A stretch of DNA of 64,000 nucleotides, taken from contig CAVTEP010000006.1 of assembly GCA_963733915.1 (NCBI GenBank), positions 434,001 through 498,000 of the forward strand. The letters are read 5' to 3'. The position numbers and the translations under genes were made by a program. Shown in pieces: positions 1-10,024 of the stretch. The notes under the pieces were generated by a model. It saw only the letters and a list, made by a program, of their open reading frames with translations, was not told the DNA's origin and made no database searches. Every line of letters begins with the position of its first letter. The stretch's first letter is position 1. This DNA is from Sulfomarinibacter sp963733915 (GTDB taxonomy: Bacteria; Acidobacteriota; Thermoanaerobaculia; Thermoanaerobaculales; Sulfomarinibacteraceae).

Positions 1-92
1 GAGGGCGACCCCGATGTTCCTGGCAGTGTTCACGAGCACCTCCAAACGGCCGCGACATGATACTGCACCGCCAGACATCAAGCGACCATGGT

Positions 93-217
93 TTTGAGGC
101 TATGACCGGCCGCTTCGCGGCCTGGCTTTGAGGCTATGACAGTCGGGCGACCGCTTCCCTCAAACGCCAACCGCGCCCGCCGATCCCCATAGCCTCATAG
201 CCTTATAGCCTCATGGC
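93..217. repeat. GAGGCTATGAC / GCCTCATAGCC short repeats
   Basis: Two direct copies of TTTGAGGCTATGAC (93-106 and 127-140) are followed at about 189-217 by several overlapping units of AGCCTCATAGCC type, which are the inverse complement of the first pair. The two clusters could pair across about 60 bases. Nothing coding is seen in bases 1-324. The function is unknown, and the region upstream of the SRAP gene shows no clear promoter. Confidence 0.5.
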
Positions 218-324
218 CTGATCACCCCAGAGCCTCACACACCGAAATCAGCAGGTGTGATCTCGGTGGGGCCGGATTAGGGATCGGATGGGGAAGCGGG
301 CTAGATCAGGTTAGAATCGCTCAC

Positions 325-1002
325 ATGTGCGGTCGTTTCGCCCTCATCGTCGATGCCTCGGTGCTGGCGGAGGTGTTTGACGTGGATCCGCCACGCGAGC
401 TCAAGCCGCGGTTCAACATCGCACCCACCCAGATGGTCCCGGTCATTCGCAGCGGCGCCGAGACGCCCCGCGAATGCACGATGGTTCGCTGGGGTCTGGT
501 CCCATCCTGGGCCAAAGACGAAAAAATTGGGGCGCGAATGATCAATGCGCGCGGCGAGACGGTGGCCGAGAAGCCGTCCTTCCGATCTGCGGTCAAGAAC
601 CGTCGCTGCCTCGTACCCGCCAGTGGTTTCTACGAGTGGGTGAAAATCGAAGGTGGAAAACAGCCCCACTACATTCACTTCACGGATGGCCGCCCCTTCG
701 CATTCGCGGGGCTGTGGGAGCGTTGGAGCAAAGCTGAGGACGGGCCGCTCGACACCTGCACCATCATCACCACCACTCCCAACGAGCGTATCGCCGACCT
801 CCACGACCGGATGCCGGTGATCCTGCCTCCCGGGCGCTATGACGAGTGGCTGCGCGCTGAGCCGCTGGCCGCCGATCGCCTCCAGGAGATGCTCGTTCCC
901 CACCCAGCCGAGGGGATGGAGGCCTATCCAGTGAGCACGCTGGTCAACAAGCCGGCGAACGACGGGCCGGAGTGCATCACACGCCTCGGCACAACGTTAT
1001 AA
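325..1002 (+). CDS. SOS response-associated peptidase (SRAP/HMCES/YedK family)
   Basis: The 225-residue product starts MCGRF, the signature of SRAP proteins. After removal of Met1 the catalytic Cys2 forms a thiazolidine crosslink to abasic sites in single-stranded DNA, shielding them during replication. Family features seen include NIAPTQ near residue 33, WGLVPSWAKD near 57, NARGET near 76, the RCLVPASGFYEW block near 96 and the HDRMPVIL block near 162, which carries the active-site His. The length is normal for the family. The gene stands alone, followed by repeats. The ATG is fixed because Cys2 must be the second residue. Confidence is high from motifs. Confidence 0.95.
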   Translation: MCGRFALIVDASVLAEVFDVDPPRELKPRFNIAPTQMVPVIRSGAETPRECTMVRWGLVPSWAKDEKIGARMINARGETVAEKPSFRSAVKNRRCLVPASGFYEWVKIEGGKQPHYIHFTDGRPFAFAGLWERWSKAEDGPLDTCTIITTTPNERIADLHDRMPVILPPGRYDEWLRAEPLAADRLQEMLVPHPAEGMEAYPVSTLVNKPANDGPECITRLGTTL

Positions 1003-1095
1003 CGTTTGAACGTTTAAAAGTCAGAACGTTCCACCCGCCCCGGGGAGGCAGAGGGGAAAAGGAGAAAAGGAGAAAAGGGGACCACCCACCCCTCC
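1003..1095. repeat. AACGTT cluster plus half of GAGAAAAGG purine-rich repeat
   Basis: Immediately after the SRAP stop there are several AACGTT-type hexamers (about 996-1032), then CCACCCGCCCC, then a tandem GGAGAAAA purine array (about 1050-1079). The same modular order recurs at 39328-39505. The mirror half with CCTTTTCTCC is absent here, so this is a truncated copy directly abutting the MITE-like element that starts at 1096. Confidence 0.6.
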
Positions 1096-1278
1096 TAGCC
1101 CGCTTTTCTCACCGGGTTTCGTGACGAGGGCGGCGAAGCGCAAGTATCCGGTGGGTTTGGCGTGAATCGGGCGACGCAGTCGTAGTAGCGCTACGTCGAG
1201 GAGCACGATTTGCGACAAGCACGGCGGGACGCCGCGATTCGCCGTCCGCAGTAGATACCCGGTGAGAAATGCAGGCTA
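1096..1278. mobile_element. MITE-like element, copy 1 (183 bp)
   Basis: This non-coding element begins TAGCCCGCTTTTCTCACC and ends with the inverse of TAGCCTGCATTTCTCACC. Its interior is the reverse complement of the interior of the copy at 27833-28016, sharing long stretches such as GCGACGCAGTCGTAGTAGCG. A third copy with diverged interior but matching ends lies at 60344-60525. It has no open frame of its own. A non-autonomous transposable element is inferred from size, ends and dispersal. No target duplication is obvious. Confidence 0.75.
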
Positions 1279-1289
1279 GGTGCCGTTGG

Positions 1290-1530
1290 TCTCTTTCGAT
1301 GAAACGGCGGGCAGGGACCGTGGCAGGGACAGCGTCAGGGGCCGGGGACTGTGGCAGAGGCAGGAGTCCGCGTCAGTAACAGTCCACAGCGACAGCGACC
1401 GGTGGCGATCATGCCTCCGTCGGTGTACCTAAGCTCTGCTCCGGTCGGTGCCTCTGTGGTCTGCCGCCGTCGCTGCGCCGTAGTCCGGGCCTTCCAAACC
1501 TCGATCTCTCGCAATTCCAGATGACCCAAA
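1290..1530. repeat. CAGGGACAGCG dispersed repeat, copy 1
   Basis: This stretch shares a pattern with 29345-29565. It has GAAACGGCGG, repeated CAGGGAC and CAGCG units, CACAGCGACAGCG, then GTCGCTG/CCGCTGC units, and a closing segment like CGATCTC..GCAATTCC. The two halves are partly inverse to one another. It is non-coding and of unknown function. The rest of 1279-1606 shows nothing else recognisable before the next gene's ribosome site. Confidence 0.5.
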
Positions 1531-1606
1531 CGTATGGCGACGGTCCAGGCGGAACAGAGTCGACTCCCGGCGCGTATACTCCACGAACCCGAAATTTGGA
1601 GGTCCC

Positions 1607-2616
1607 ATGAGCGACAGGATGTGGTACGTGGCAGTCGATGGACAGACGGTTGGCCCGATGAGCGAGGCGGAGCTGATGACGCCATGCAGGCCGGAACCTA
1701 CGCCCCCGGCACCCAGGTCTTCTGCGAGGGCGTGACCGAATGGGCGCCGGCCGACACGGTGGCTGAGCTCAGACGCACACCCCACCCCCCCCACCACCCG
1801 GCCACCGCTCCGGCGGCACGGCGGATCAGGTGGATTTCGAGATTCACGGCGAGGAAATGCAGTTCGTCGAGGTCGAGCTCGATCCCGGTGAAAGTGTCGT
1901 CGCCGAAGCCGGAGCCATGATGTACATGGGTGAAGGGATCGAGATGCAGACCATCTTCGGCGACGGATCCCAGAAGCAGACCAAAATGATGGATTTGTTG
2001 GTGGGCGCCGGCAAACGCCTGCTCACCGGTGAGAGCCTCTTCATGACCATCTTCACCCACCAGGGCTCCGGCAAGAGCCGCGCCGCATTTGCATCGCCCT
2101 ACCCCGGCAAGATCATCCCGGTGAACCTTGGGATGCACGGCGGCGCGCTGATCTGCCAGAAGGACGCCTTCCTCTGCGCAGCCAAGGGTGTGTCGTTGAG
2201 CATCGCCTTTCAGAAGCGGATCGGTACCGCCCTGTTTGGCGGTGAGGGTTTCATCATGCAGAAGCTCGAGGGCGACGGCCTCGCCTTCATCCACGCCGGC
2301 GGCACCATCATCGAACGCCAGCTGGGGCCCGGCGAGGGGCTGCGGGTCGACACCGGCTGTCTGGTCGCGCTCGAGACATCGGTCCATTACGACATCGAGT
2401 TCGTGGGCGGCGTCAAGTCGGCCATCTTCGGCGGCGAGGGCTTCTTCTTCGCCAGGCTCCGGGGCCCTGGCAAGGTGTGGCTGCAGTCGCTGCCCTTCTC
2501 CCGTCTCGCCGGCCGCATCTGGCAGGCCGCGCCGCAAGCCGGCGGCAAGGACCGCGGGCGAAGGCTCGATCCTCGGCAAGATGGGCGGTATCGGCGGGTT
2601 CTTCGACGGCAATTGA
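1607..2616 (+). CDS. TIGR00266/AIM24 family protein with N-terminal GYF_2 domain, three apparent frameshifts
   Basis: The start is ATG 1607 with GGAGG just upstream. The first 24 codons begin a GYF_2 domain (MWYVAVDGQTVGPMSEAELM). The domain continues in another frame from about 1678 (DAMQAGTYAPGTQVF). After an 8-C run at 1785-1792 the TIGR00266/AIM24 beta-sandwich follows in the third frame (VDFEIHGEEMQFVEVELDPG, then repeated GEG/GGEGF strands). A final shift near 2545 restores the expected Gly-rich tail GEGSILGKMGGIGGFF. Each break needs one base. Proteins of this family are bacterial homologues of mitochondrial AIM24 with unclear role. Either a pseudogene or, more likely given the pattern across the window, consensus errors. 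Confidence 0.75.
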
Positions 2617-2647
2617 CGCCGTTCGGCGGGCGCCGAACGGCGTCAAT
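2612..2647. terminator. Perfect 17-bp inverted repeat at the stop codon
   Basis: The arms ATTGACGCCGTTCGGCG (2612-2628) and its exact complement (2631-2647) are separated by GG. The TGA stop of the AIM24-like gene lies inside the left arm. It is a strong hairpin without a T tract, so a factor-independent terminator role is only possible. It directly abuts the purine-rich palindrome. Confidence 0.5.
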
Positions 2648-2745
2648 GCAGAGGAGAAAAGGCGAAAAGGTGAAAAGGGGACCGCACACCCCCTCCAATG
2701 CGCCTTTTCTCCTCTTCTCCTTTTCCCCTTTTCTTCTCTGCAGCC
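2648..2745. repeat. GCAGAGGAGAAAAGG palindromic repeat
   Basis: The left arm 2648-2680 consists of GGAGAAAAGG-type units and the right arm 2703-2741 of CCTTTTCTCC-type units. Together they form an imperfect palindrome of about 95 bp that starts GCAGAGGAGAAAAGG and ends CCTTTTCTTCTCTGC. It separates convergent genes. Related copies lie at 39383-39460 and, as half a copy, at 1050-1079. Confidence 0.65.
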
Positions 2746-2761
2746 CGGCAACAAGAACCGT

Positions 2762-5608
2762 TCACTCCTTTCGAATTCGCTTCGCGAATTCGTCCAACAC
2801 CCGGAGATACGGCTCGATCGAGGGGATGTAGTGGCGCTCGTCGCGGGCGTGGGGGCCGATCCCGGATTGTCCCCAGACGACCTGGTTGCCGCCGGGGGCG
2901 AAGCGGGCCGATGATCCGGGCTTCTTCCTGCCGATCACCGCCGGCTCGCCGGAGACCTTTTCCACGACGGCGACGAGCTGGGCCAGGTGGGGATTCTCCG
3001 GCGGACAGCAGACCCCGGCCTCCATCACCTCGATCGAGACCTCGAGACCGAGCTCCCGGCAAAGGTTTTTGACCTCGGCCACCAGACCGTTCAGGTTGTC
3101 GCCCGGAATCGGCCGCACCTCGACCCCGAGCACGCCACGCCCGGCGGTGATGTTGTAGACGCCGGGCTCGCCGACGTTGAGGTACGGAAACCGCGCCGAG
3201 GTCTCCCAGCCGTTGAGGCTGGACAGCGTCAGATGCCGGTTGAAGGTGGAGCCGAGCACGGTCCTGATCTCGATCAGGCCGTCGAGGAGGTCGCGCGGAC
3301 CGCCGCCGGTGCCGGTGTGGCCGCAGGCGCCGCGGGCCGTGATCTCCATCCGCAGGACACCACGGCTCTCGGTGCACACCGCGCCAAAGAGCTCGTCGCC
3401 ATGCTCGCCGGTGCGTTCACCCACCACCATCAACTCGGGCCGCCAGCCGCACTCCTTCTCCAGCGTCTCGAGAACGTGCGGCGTGCCAAAGGGATCACCC
3501 TCACCGTTCTCCTCGTTGCCGACCAGAAGGAGATTTACCGGCGGGTACGGCGGGCCGGCCTCGACGCGCTCTCGCATCCACACCATGTAGCTCGCGACCA
3601 CCGTCTTCATGTCGGCAGCGCCGCGCCCCCACAGGTAGTCACCATCGATCCGCGGTTCGAACTGGCTGTCGTCGGGTTCCGGTCGCACGACATCAAAATG
3701 GCCGCAGAGGGTGACTGTGGCCGATGCGTCACCGGCAAATCCCGCCAACACGGCCGGGTATCGGCCGCGATCGAAGACCCTGACATCGAGCCCGCTCTTT
3801 GAAAGGTGGTTGGCGACAAAGCCCGCGCACGAGAAGACCTGGTCAATGCGTTCGTCATCGCAGTTGGTGACCGACGGGATGCGTACGAGATCGGCGGCCA
3901 ACCGGAGCACTTCGGCGGTGCGATTCCCTCTGTCCTCGATTCCGAGAAGGTCCCGCGTGCGGCCGAGACGAATCGGGATCGCGGGTCTCTCTTCGGCCAT
4001 CGCCCGCAATCCGAGCACCAGCGGCGCGAGCTTGGGCCACTCGGAACCAAAGGCCGCGGGTGAGGCGGCGATCGTTTCGATCTCCTTCGCTACGCTTTGG
4101 CGCCGCTCCTCGAACCACTCGGCGAGGATCGACGCCGGCACGACCGTGGCACCGCTGGGAGAGTAACGCCGGTCGTCGACGAGGCGGTCTGCGATCCACT
4201 CCCGGAGCCGACCCGCCGGGTTGAGCGCGCCCGCAGCCATCGCGTTCAAGGGCTCGAGCTGATCATCAACTCCAAGTCGCTCCGCCAACGGTTGGACCTC
4301 GGCAAGCAGATGGCCGAGATACTCGCGAACGGTGACGCTACCGCCCCGGATCGGGTGCTCGAGCTCCGCATCGAGCCCACGGCTCGCGGCAGCGTTCTCG
4401 TTTCGCCGCGCGCGGAGAATGTCCTGGGCGTCGTAGGTGTAGCTCGCGCCGTACTCCGGCTCGGCGTAGATGCGGAGCATCAGGAGATCCTTGAAGAGCA
4501 CCTTCGCCGTCGACAGCTCGAGATCGTCGCCGCCCTCGTCGGTTCGCACCTCGACCCGGTTCATCGGCAGATCAACCCGTGCACACAGATTTTCGACCAC
4601 CAGAGCGCGCTCGGCCTCCTCGAGGCTTCGGTGCTCCCCCGTCGGATAGATGCCGCGTCGGTAGAGCTCCTTGAGCTGCTCGCTGGTGGCCATGATGTTA
4701 CGGCGAACGGGGTCGACGTCGGAACGGGCGCGCACCGGGGTCCAGTTGTTGGCGCCAAAGCGGGCGCCGGAGCGCACCAGCCCGTAGGAGATGTCGAGAT
4801 ATGCGCTGTGGCTGGCGTAGAGGCCCGGAACGTCGACGGACTCGGGATTTGGAAAGGCCAACAGACGCCTCGAGTCATCGCTCGTGAGCACGATCTCGGT
4901 CCGTCCGTCAACGTCTTCCCAGGCCAGCGGAGAGGCGGCGCTGACGGCGATGAACACCGGGCACATCGGACGCAGCAACCGGGTCGCTCGGATCACCGCC
5001 TGGTTGCGGTAGTCGACCAGGGTCGCGCCCCGGCGATCAGCCAGCGGGAGGTGAAAGAAATCCCACGACAGAAGGGTCTCGGGCAAGCTGTGATTGGTAT
5101 GGATGCCGGCAGTTGCGAGACTCTGTCCGAAAAGCTCGACGCAGCGCTGCAGGTACCTCGTACGGGCCAGATTCCACCCCTTCGGGATGTTGGCCTTCGA
5201 AATCTCGACCGGACGAGGAATATTTCCGTGGAGCGCGAGGAACGAGACGCCAAACGACTGTCCGATGTCGGCCAGAGTGTCGAGCAGGACCCCCTCGAGC
5301 AAGCGCGCCTGGGCTGCGGTCGTGCGGGCTGAATAGCACGGTTGGGTGGTGAGCTCGGTCATCCATTGAAAGACCTCGAGCTGGAAATGATCCTTCGCCC
5401 ACTTCGGGAGAGCCTCGTCGTTGAGGTAGTCGGCGAAGGATCGCCCCTCGGGGCCGTAACCGACCTGGCCAACCGGTGAGAGCTCCGGGTCGAGGATGTT
5501 GAACTCGACCTCGAGCCCGGAGGTGCCGCCGCGGGGGTCGCCGTGCTGCGAGTTATCGAGCGCCAGTTGGAGCTTTTCGACAAACAGGCCCCACTCGGCG
5601 CCGGTCAT
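2762..5608 (-). CDS. Fusion of GCS2-like carboxylate-amine ligase and M20 metallo-deacylase
   Basis: The 948-residue product has an N-terminal half (about residues 1-480) resembling the glutamate-cysteine ligase 2 family: GLEVEF near residue 33, where the metal-binding GxExE motif is expected, and an HGNIPRP / HTNHSLPE core. The C-terminal half (about 560-948) is an M20 dimetal hydrolase: LCGHFDVV, GRGAADMK, GNEENGEG, then ACGHTGTGGGPRD in the dimerisation domain and a late His in RDERHY. A forming enzyme and a cleaving enzyme for an amide bond are thus in one chain. Met at 5608 is chosen because the longer upstream reading has no homology and runs into the aminotransferase gene. That gene ends 25 bases upstream, so the two are probably one operon. 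Substrate unknown. Confidence 0.8.
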   Translation of the reverse strand: MTGAEWGLFVEKLQLALDNSQHGDPRGGTSGLEVEFNILDPELSPVGQVGYGPEGRSFADYLNDEALPKWAKDHFQLEVFQWMTELTTQPCYSARTTAAQARLLEGVLLDTLADIGQSFGVSFLALHGNIPRPVEISKANIPKGWNLARTRYLQRCVELFGQSLATAGIHTNHSLPETLLSWDFFHLPLADRRGATLVDYRNQAVIRATRLLRPMCPVFIAVSAASPLAWEDVDGRTEIVLTSDDSRRLLAFPNPESVDVPGLYASHSAYLDISYGLVRSGARFGANNWTPVRARSDVDPVRRNIMATSEQLKELYRRGIYPTGEHRSLEEAERALVVENLCARVDLPMNRVEVRTDEGGDDLELSTAKVLFKDLLMLRIYAEPEYGASYTYDAQDILRARRNENAAASRGLDAELEHPIRGGSVTVREYLGHLLAEVQPLAERLGVDDQLEPLNAMAAGALNPAGRLREWIADRLVDDRRYSPSGATVVPASILAEWFEERRQSVAKEIETIAASPAAFGSEWPKLAPLVLGLRAMAEERPAIPIRLGRTRDLLGIEDRGNRTAEVLRLAADLVRIPSVTNCDDERIDQVFSCAGFVANHLSKSGLDVRVFDRGRYPAVLAGFAGDASATVTLCGHFDVVRPEPDDSQFEPRIDGDYLWGRGAADMKTVVASYMVWMRERVEAGPPYPPVNLLLVGNEENGEGDPFGTPHVLETLEKECGWRPELMVVGERTGEHGDELFGAVCTESRGVLRMEITARGACGHTGTGGGPRDLLDGLIEIRTVLGSTFNRHLTLSSLNGWETSARFPYLNVGEPGVYNITAGRGVLGVEVRPIPGDNLNGLVAEVKNLCRELGLEVSIEVMEAGVCCPPENPHLAQLVAVVEKVSGEPAVIGRKKPGSSARFAPGGNQVVWGQSGIGPHARDERHYIPSIEPYLRVLDEFAKRIRKE

Positions 5609-5633
5609 GCTCGGCGTTCCACCGGCGAAGGCA

Positions 5634-6952
5634 TCACAGCGACGACAGTGCGTGCCACAAACGATCGAGCGCGGCCGCAGTAGTCGCAGGTGGCAGGGCG
5701 TAGGAAAACCTGATCCAGCTGCCGCCGAATTCCGAGAAGTAGACCCCCGGGACGACGGCGACGCCAAATGTTTCGGCCAGGACGGTCCCGAGTGCGGCCG
5801 AGTCCGCGAGCCCGGCCTTCTCGATCCACGGTTTCATGTCGATAAACGCGTAGTAGCCCATGCCCAAGAATGTGATTGAGCTGGTGTTCTTCGAGAAAGT
5901 CCCGGACCACGGCGCGGCTCGCGTTGGTGGGACCGATGATCGGAGCCGCGGCGCGATCGAAGCCCATGCGGTAGGCCGCCATCGCCACCGCCTGGCTGTG
6001 GAAGGAGGGGATCACGGCGTGGGAGGCTCGACTCTGAATGAAACGTACGACGGACTCCGAGGCCACCAGGTGGGCATTACGGATGTTGCTTGCTCCGAGG
6101 GACTTGGTGATGCCGTCGAGGAAAATGCAGCGGTCGCGCTCAGCGGGTTCGAGCGCACCGAGAAAGGCGTTGAGGTCGTGTGGTGCGCCATCGGTCACCC
6201 GATGGTAGATCCAGTCGAAGAGGACGTAGGGCACGCCGCTGGGCGAACGCCGATCGGGCCAACTCGATCTGGCGCTCGGGGCTCATGCTCCGGCCGGTTG
6301 GATTGTCCGGGCTCGTGATCACGAGCATCGCGATCCGGCGACCGTCGAGCGCCGCTGCGGCATCCGCGCAGGACTCGATCGCCTCCGGAGTCAAGGTCCA
6401 GGCCTCGTCCTCCCGGCCCGGGGCCAGCATCACGTTGGCGCCGACGGAGTAGGGCCCCCAGTTGTACGAGATCCACGGCACCCGCGACACAACCACGAAG
6501 TCGCCGTGACGCCGGTGGCCCAGGAACTGGACCGCGTCGTAGGCTTTGACGAGGGCGTCGCGCCCGCCCTGACAGGCAATGACGTTGGTCGGACCCCAGC
6601 CGGTGACGGCGTCGAGCCCCCAGTAGTCCTCGACGACCGATCGCCTGAACGCCGGCGTTCCGAATGGTTTGTCGTAGCCGGTACCGTGCTCCACCTGCAT
6701 ACGGTGGGCGGATTCGAGCAGCTCGGTCGAAACTCCGGGAAGGCTCGCGCCCCCGTCGCCTTGGCTGGCGTCGAAAACCGAAGCCCCCGGATGACGCTCG
6801 AGATAGACCTTGAGCGCCTCGTTGATCTCGAACATGCGACTGCCCGGGATCGGCAGCATCCGCTCAGGGCTCGGGTCGATGTCCGTGAGTTGTCCCCGCG
6901 CGACCACCAATTCCGGCCGACCGGCGCCGCCGGTTCCTCTGCTTTGCCTCAT
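5634..6952 (-). CDS. Class I/II PLP-dependent aminotransferase (two apparent frameshifts)
   Basis: The start at 6952 is preceded by GGGGGAG. Read through two one-base shifts (near 6240 and 5870), the product is a fold-type I aminotransferase of about 440 residues. It has a Gly-rich segment GTGYDKPFGTPAFRRS, CQGGRDALVKAY, SPDNPTGRS (substrate-binding Asn), LFDWIYHRV, and GITKSLGASNIRNAHL with the PLP lysine. The third segment continues GMGYYAFIDMKPW to the stop at 5634. It is upstream of, and probably cotranscribed with, the ligase-M20 fusion, suggesting amino-acid-type metabolism. The reaction cannot be specified. The shifts are probably sequence errors, because every family motif is preserved. 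Confidence 0.8.
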
Positions 6953-7134
6953 TCCACTCCCCCTTCGATCAAACGCGCCCGGAACCGACGACAGGTGAAA
7001 GCGACCACCGTTCCCTGAACCTGTCCGCTGGTGTCATGGGTCCCCCCCCGCCCGGCCACGGACCTATTGTGCCATCAAACCCCTCCGCCCGCAGCGTCGC
7101 CGGATTCACGCCCGAGCCGGTGCCCTTTCAATCC

Positions 7135-9253
7135 TCAGTCTCCCGGCGAGGCGAGCTCGATGTGGTGATACGCCGCAAGACCGTCGCGCATCGACTCCAG
7201 CTGGTCTGCCTCGTCAAGTTCGCGGGCAAGATCGCGCGTCGCCGTGATCAGGTGGGCATCGCGGGCGAGGTTGGCAAATCGAAAACCCGCAGGCCCCCAC
7301 TGACGGGTCCCGGTGAGCTCTCCGGGTCCGCGGAGCTCGAGATCGGCTTCGGCGATCTCGAAGCCGTCGCTGCTGGCGCAGAGTACCTCCAAGCGTCGCC
7401 GCGCGTCCTCACCGCCATTTGCCTCCGTCATCAAGATGCACCGGCTCTTGGCGGCCACCTCGCCCGACCCGCCCCCGGAGCTGATGGAGCTGTGAGAGAC
7501 CGAAGCGCTCCGCCGACTCGATCACCATCACCGAGGCCTCAGGTACATCCACACCGACCTCGACGACGGTGGTTGCGAGCAGCACCTGGATGGCGCCGCT
7601 GCGAAACCCTGCAACCACCTCCTCGCGCTGCGCCCGGTCGAGCCGCCCATGCAGGACGCCGACCTCGACTCCGGGCAGCCGGCGCCGGACGTCGATTTCG
7701 TGGTCGGTCAGGGCTGCAGCTTCGATGTCTTCGCTGGCGTCGATGATCGGGTAGACCACAAAGGCGCGTCCTCCGTCCGCAATCTCCGTCTGCAGAAACT
7801 TGAAGACCTTGGCCCGCGCATCGGAGAATCGAAGGTAGGTGCGGACCGTGCTGCGGCCAGGCGGCAGTTCGTCGATGATCGACAGATCAAGGTCGCCATA
7901 AACGGTCATCGCGAGCGAACGCGGGATCGGCGTGGCCGTCATCACCAGCAGATGGGGTGAATGCCCCTTGCCCACCAGCGCCTGCCGTTGCGCTACCCCG
8001 AATCGGTGCTGTTCGTCGACCACCACCAGTCCGAGGCGCCGGTAGCTCACCGACTGCTGGAACAACGCGTGCGTTCCCACCACGCAGCCGAGCGACCCCT
8101 CGGTGAGGCCGTCCCTGACCGCCCGCTGCTGCGCCGACGGCAACGAGCTCGTAAGCAGCTTCGGCGGGTAGCCTGCCTCGAGGAGCACGCTCGAAAGTGT
8201 GCGGGTGTGCTGCTCGGCGAGCAGCTCGGTGGGCGCCATGAAGGCCACCTGATATCCCGATTCGAGAACCATCAACATCGCCATCACCGCCACGACTGTC
8301 TTGCCGGAGCCGACGTCGCCCTGCACGAGACGGGCCATCGGCACCCCGCGCCCGAGGTCGGCGGCGATTTCCAGAAGGACTCGCTGCTGGGCGGCGGTGA
8401 GCTCGAAGGGAAACAGCGATCGGTACCGGACCGGATCACGGGCGGAGGCTTCGATGGGCGGCGCATCGGTCGCGCGGCGTAGGCGACGTCGCCAGGTCAT
8501 GGCGCACGCGAACGCGAGCAGCTCGTCAAACGCGAGCCGGCGCTGAAACGCACTCCTCCCGCCGTTGAGCTCGGCCACGAGTTGTTGGCGATCGAGGTCC
8601 CGATCGGGCGCTCGCGGCGCGTGGATCTCGGTCAGCGCATCGCCCAGGATCGGTAGGGAATACCGCGCCCTCAGCACCTCACTCAATGGGTCGGTGCACA
8701 TCTTTGCCGCCGGGAGGCACTGCCCGATCAGCCGGCGCAGGCGTTTGCCGCCGAATCGCCCGAGCCTCGGATAGACGGGAACGATCCGCTCCGCATCCTC
8801 ACCCGCCTCCTCGATCTCGGGGTTGACAAGCTGCAGCCTGCCTCCTTTTGCTTCGCGAATCTGACCGAAAAGATAAAGCTCGGGCTCGTCCCGCAATCGG
8901 CGATGAATCCACCGCTGGTTGAACCACACGACCGCGAGACTCCCATGCCCGTCGTCAATCAGGCCGTCGACGATGTGGAGACGGCGGCGGGAAATCCTCC
9001 GGACCCGCAACCCGCCGACCCTTCCCAGGACCAGCACCCAGGACCCGGGTTCGAGCTGGTCGTCCAGTTTGGTGAGTCGGGACCGGTCTTCGTAGCGCCG
9101 CGGAAGATGGAGAAGGAGATCGAGGACCGTGTGGATCCCATCGCCAGCCAGGGCCTCCGCACTCCGTGGCCCGATGCCGACCAGCCCGGTCAGGGGATCA
9201 TCCGGGTGCGGCGATTCTCTGTCCGCGGTCAGCCGTCGATCTCGAAGCGACAC
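7135..9253 (-). CDS. recG: ATP-dependent DNA helicase RecG (one apparent frameshift)
   Basis: RecG remodels stalled replication forks and Holliday junctions. Seen are the wedge/OB region (GSWVLVLGRV), helicase motif I GDVGSGKTVVA, GTHALFQ, motif II VVDEQHRFG, motif III MTATPIPRSL, and motif VI LHQLRGRVG. A one-base shift near 7470, beside G-rich runs, is needed to continue into the conserved C-terminus (SRCILMT, then GFEIAEADLELRGPGEL). Read through, the length is about 705 residues, as in the family. The start chosen is GTG 9253, overlapping the end of the cNMP-FHA gene by 25 bases. No ATG/GTG/TTG occurs later before the conserved region, so the start is less certain than the identity. Confidence 0.9.
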
Positions 9254-10023
9254 TGGATAGTGCCGAAGACCACGGTGTCCCCGGCGGTCACCGGGGCTGC
9301 ACGCCCGGCCACCAGCCGCACCCCGTTGACAAAGGTGCCGTTCATGGTGCCGACGTCCTCGATCAGGCTGAAACCGCCGTCGTCCTCGCGCCGGATCCGG
9401 GCGTGCCGGCGCGAAATCGATCGTTTGCCGTCGACCGGTGTGAGGTCGATGCCGGGGTGGATTCCGGTCACCGGGTCGATCCGGCCGATCGTGGTCTCTC
9501 GTGAATCGGCGAGCGGGAAGGTGATGCCGCTGGTTATCTCCACCAGCCGCGCGTTGGGATCGGGTCGAACACCGTCCGCGCTGCTCCTGGTTCCTGATTC
9601 CTCGATGTCGACCTTGTGACCGACCGCCTCTTCGAGGAGCTCGGTCGTCTGCTGTAGACGAATCACCAGCTTGCGCATCATGCGGATTGCGATCTCGGGG
9701 TTGTGTTTGAGTATGAAGGTGAAGGCCGACTGGTCGATCATCACCGCAGTCACGTCGTCGACCGCGTACGCGGCGGCAGAACGCGGGGTTTCCTCCTCGA
9801 GCATGCACATCTCGCCGAAGAAGTCACCTTTGGCAAGGGTCGCGAGCACCCGTTCCTTACCGCCGAGGCGCTTCCGGATCTCCACCGTACCGGTCTCGAT
9901 CACATACATCGCGAGCCCGAGGTCCCCTTCGGCAAAGATCACGCTCCCCTTGGCAAATTGGGTGCGCATCGGCTCGAGCGAGTCGTGGGTGCCCTCGGAG
10001 GATGTGACCTTGAATTTCGCCAT
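9229..10023 (-). CDS. Cyclic nucleotide-binding plus FHA domain protein
   Basis: The 264-residue product has a cNMP-binding domain (about residues 12-130: FAEGDLGLAMYVIETGTVEI, then KGDFFGEMCMLEEETPRSA, the phosphate-binding cassette). A C-terminal FHA domain (about 175-264) contains RSISRRHARI and a DVGTMNGTFVNG loop, which recognises phosphothreonine. No DNA-binding or catalytic domain is visible, so it is probably a signalling adaptor linking a nucleotide signal to Ser/Thr phosphorylation. A kinase is encoded 2.4 kb upstream. ATG 10023 lies one base beyond the stop of the LD-carboxypeptidase gene, so the two are tightly linked. The longer upstream reading is out-of-frame sequence of that gene. 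Confidence 0.88.
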   Translation of the reverse strand: MAKFKVTSSEGTHDSLEPMRTQFAKGSVIFAEGDLGLAMYVIETGTVEIRKRLGGKERVLATLAKGDFFGEMCMLEEETPRSAAAYAVDDVTAVMIDQSAFTFILKHNPEIAIRMMRKLVIRLQQTTELLEEAVGHKVDIEESGTRSSADGVRPDPNARLVEITSGITFPLADSRETTIGRIDPVTGIHPGIDLTPVDGKRSISRRHARIRREDDGGFSLIEDVGTMNGTFVNGVRLVAGRAAPVTAGDTVVFGTIQCRFEIDG

Positions 10024-10024
10024 C

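Noticed and set aside
4097..5332. Long + strand open frame (411 codons)
   Set aside because: It is entirely antisense to the ligase-M20 fusion and has no recognisable motif; long antisense frames are expected at this GC content.
9254..9808. N-terminal extension of RecG
   Set aside because: The extra reading is out-of-frame sequence of the cNMP-FHA gene, with no homology to RecG.
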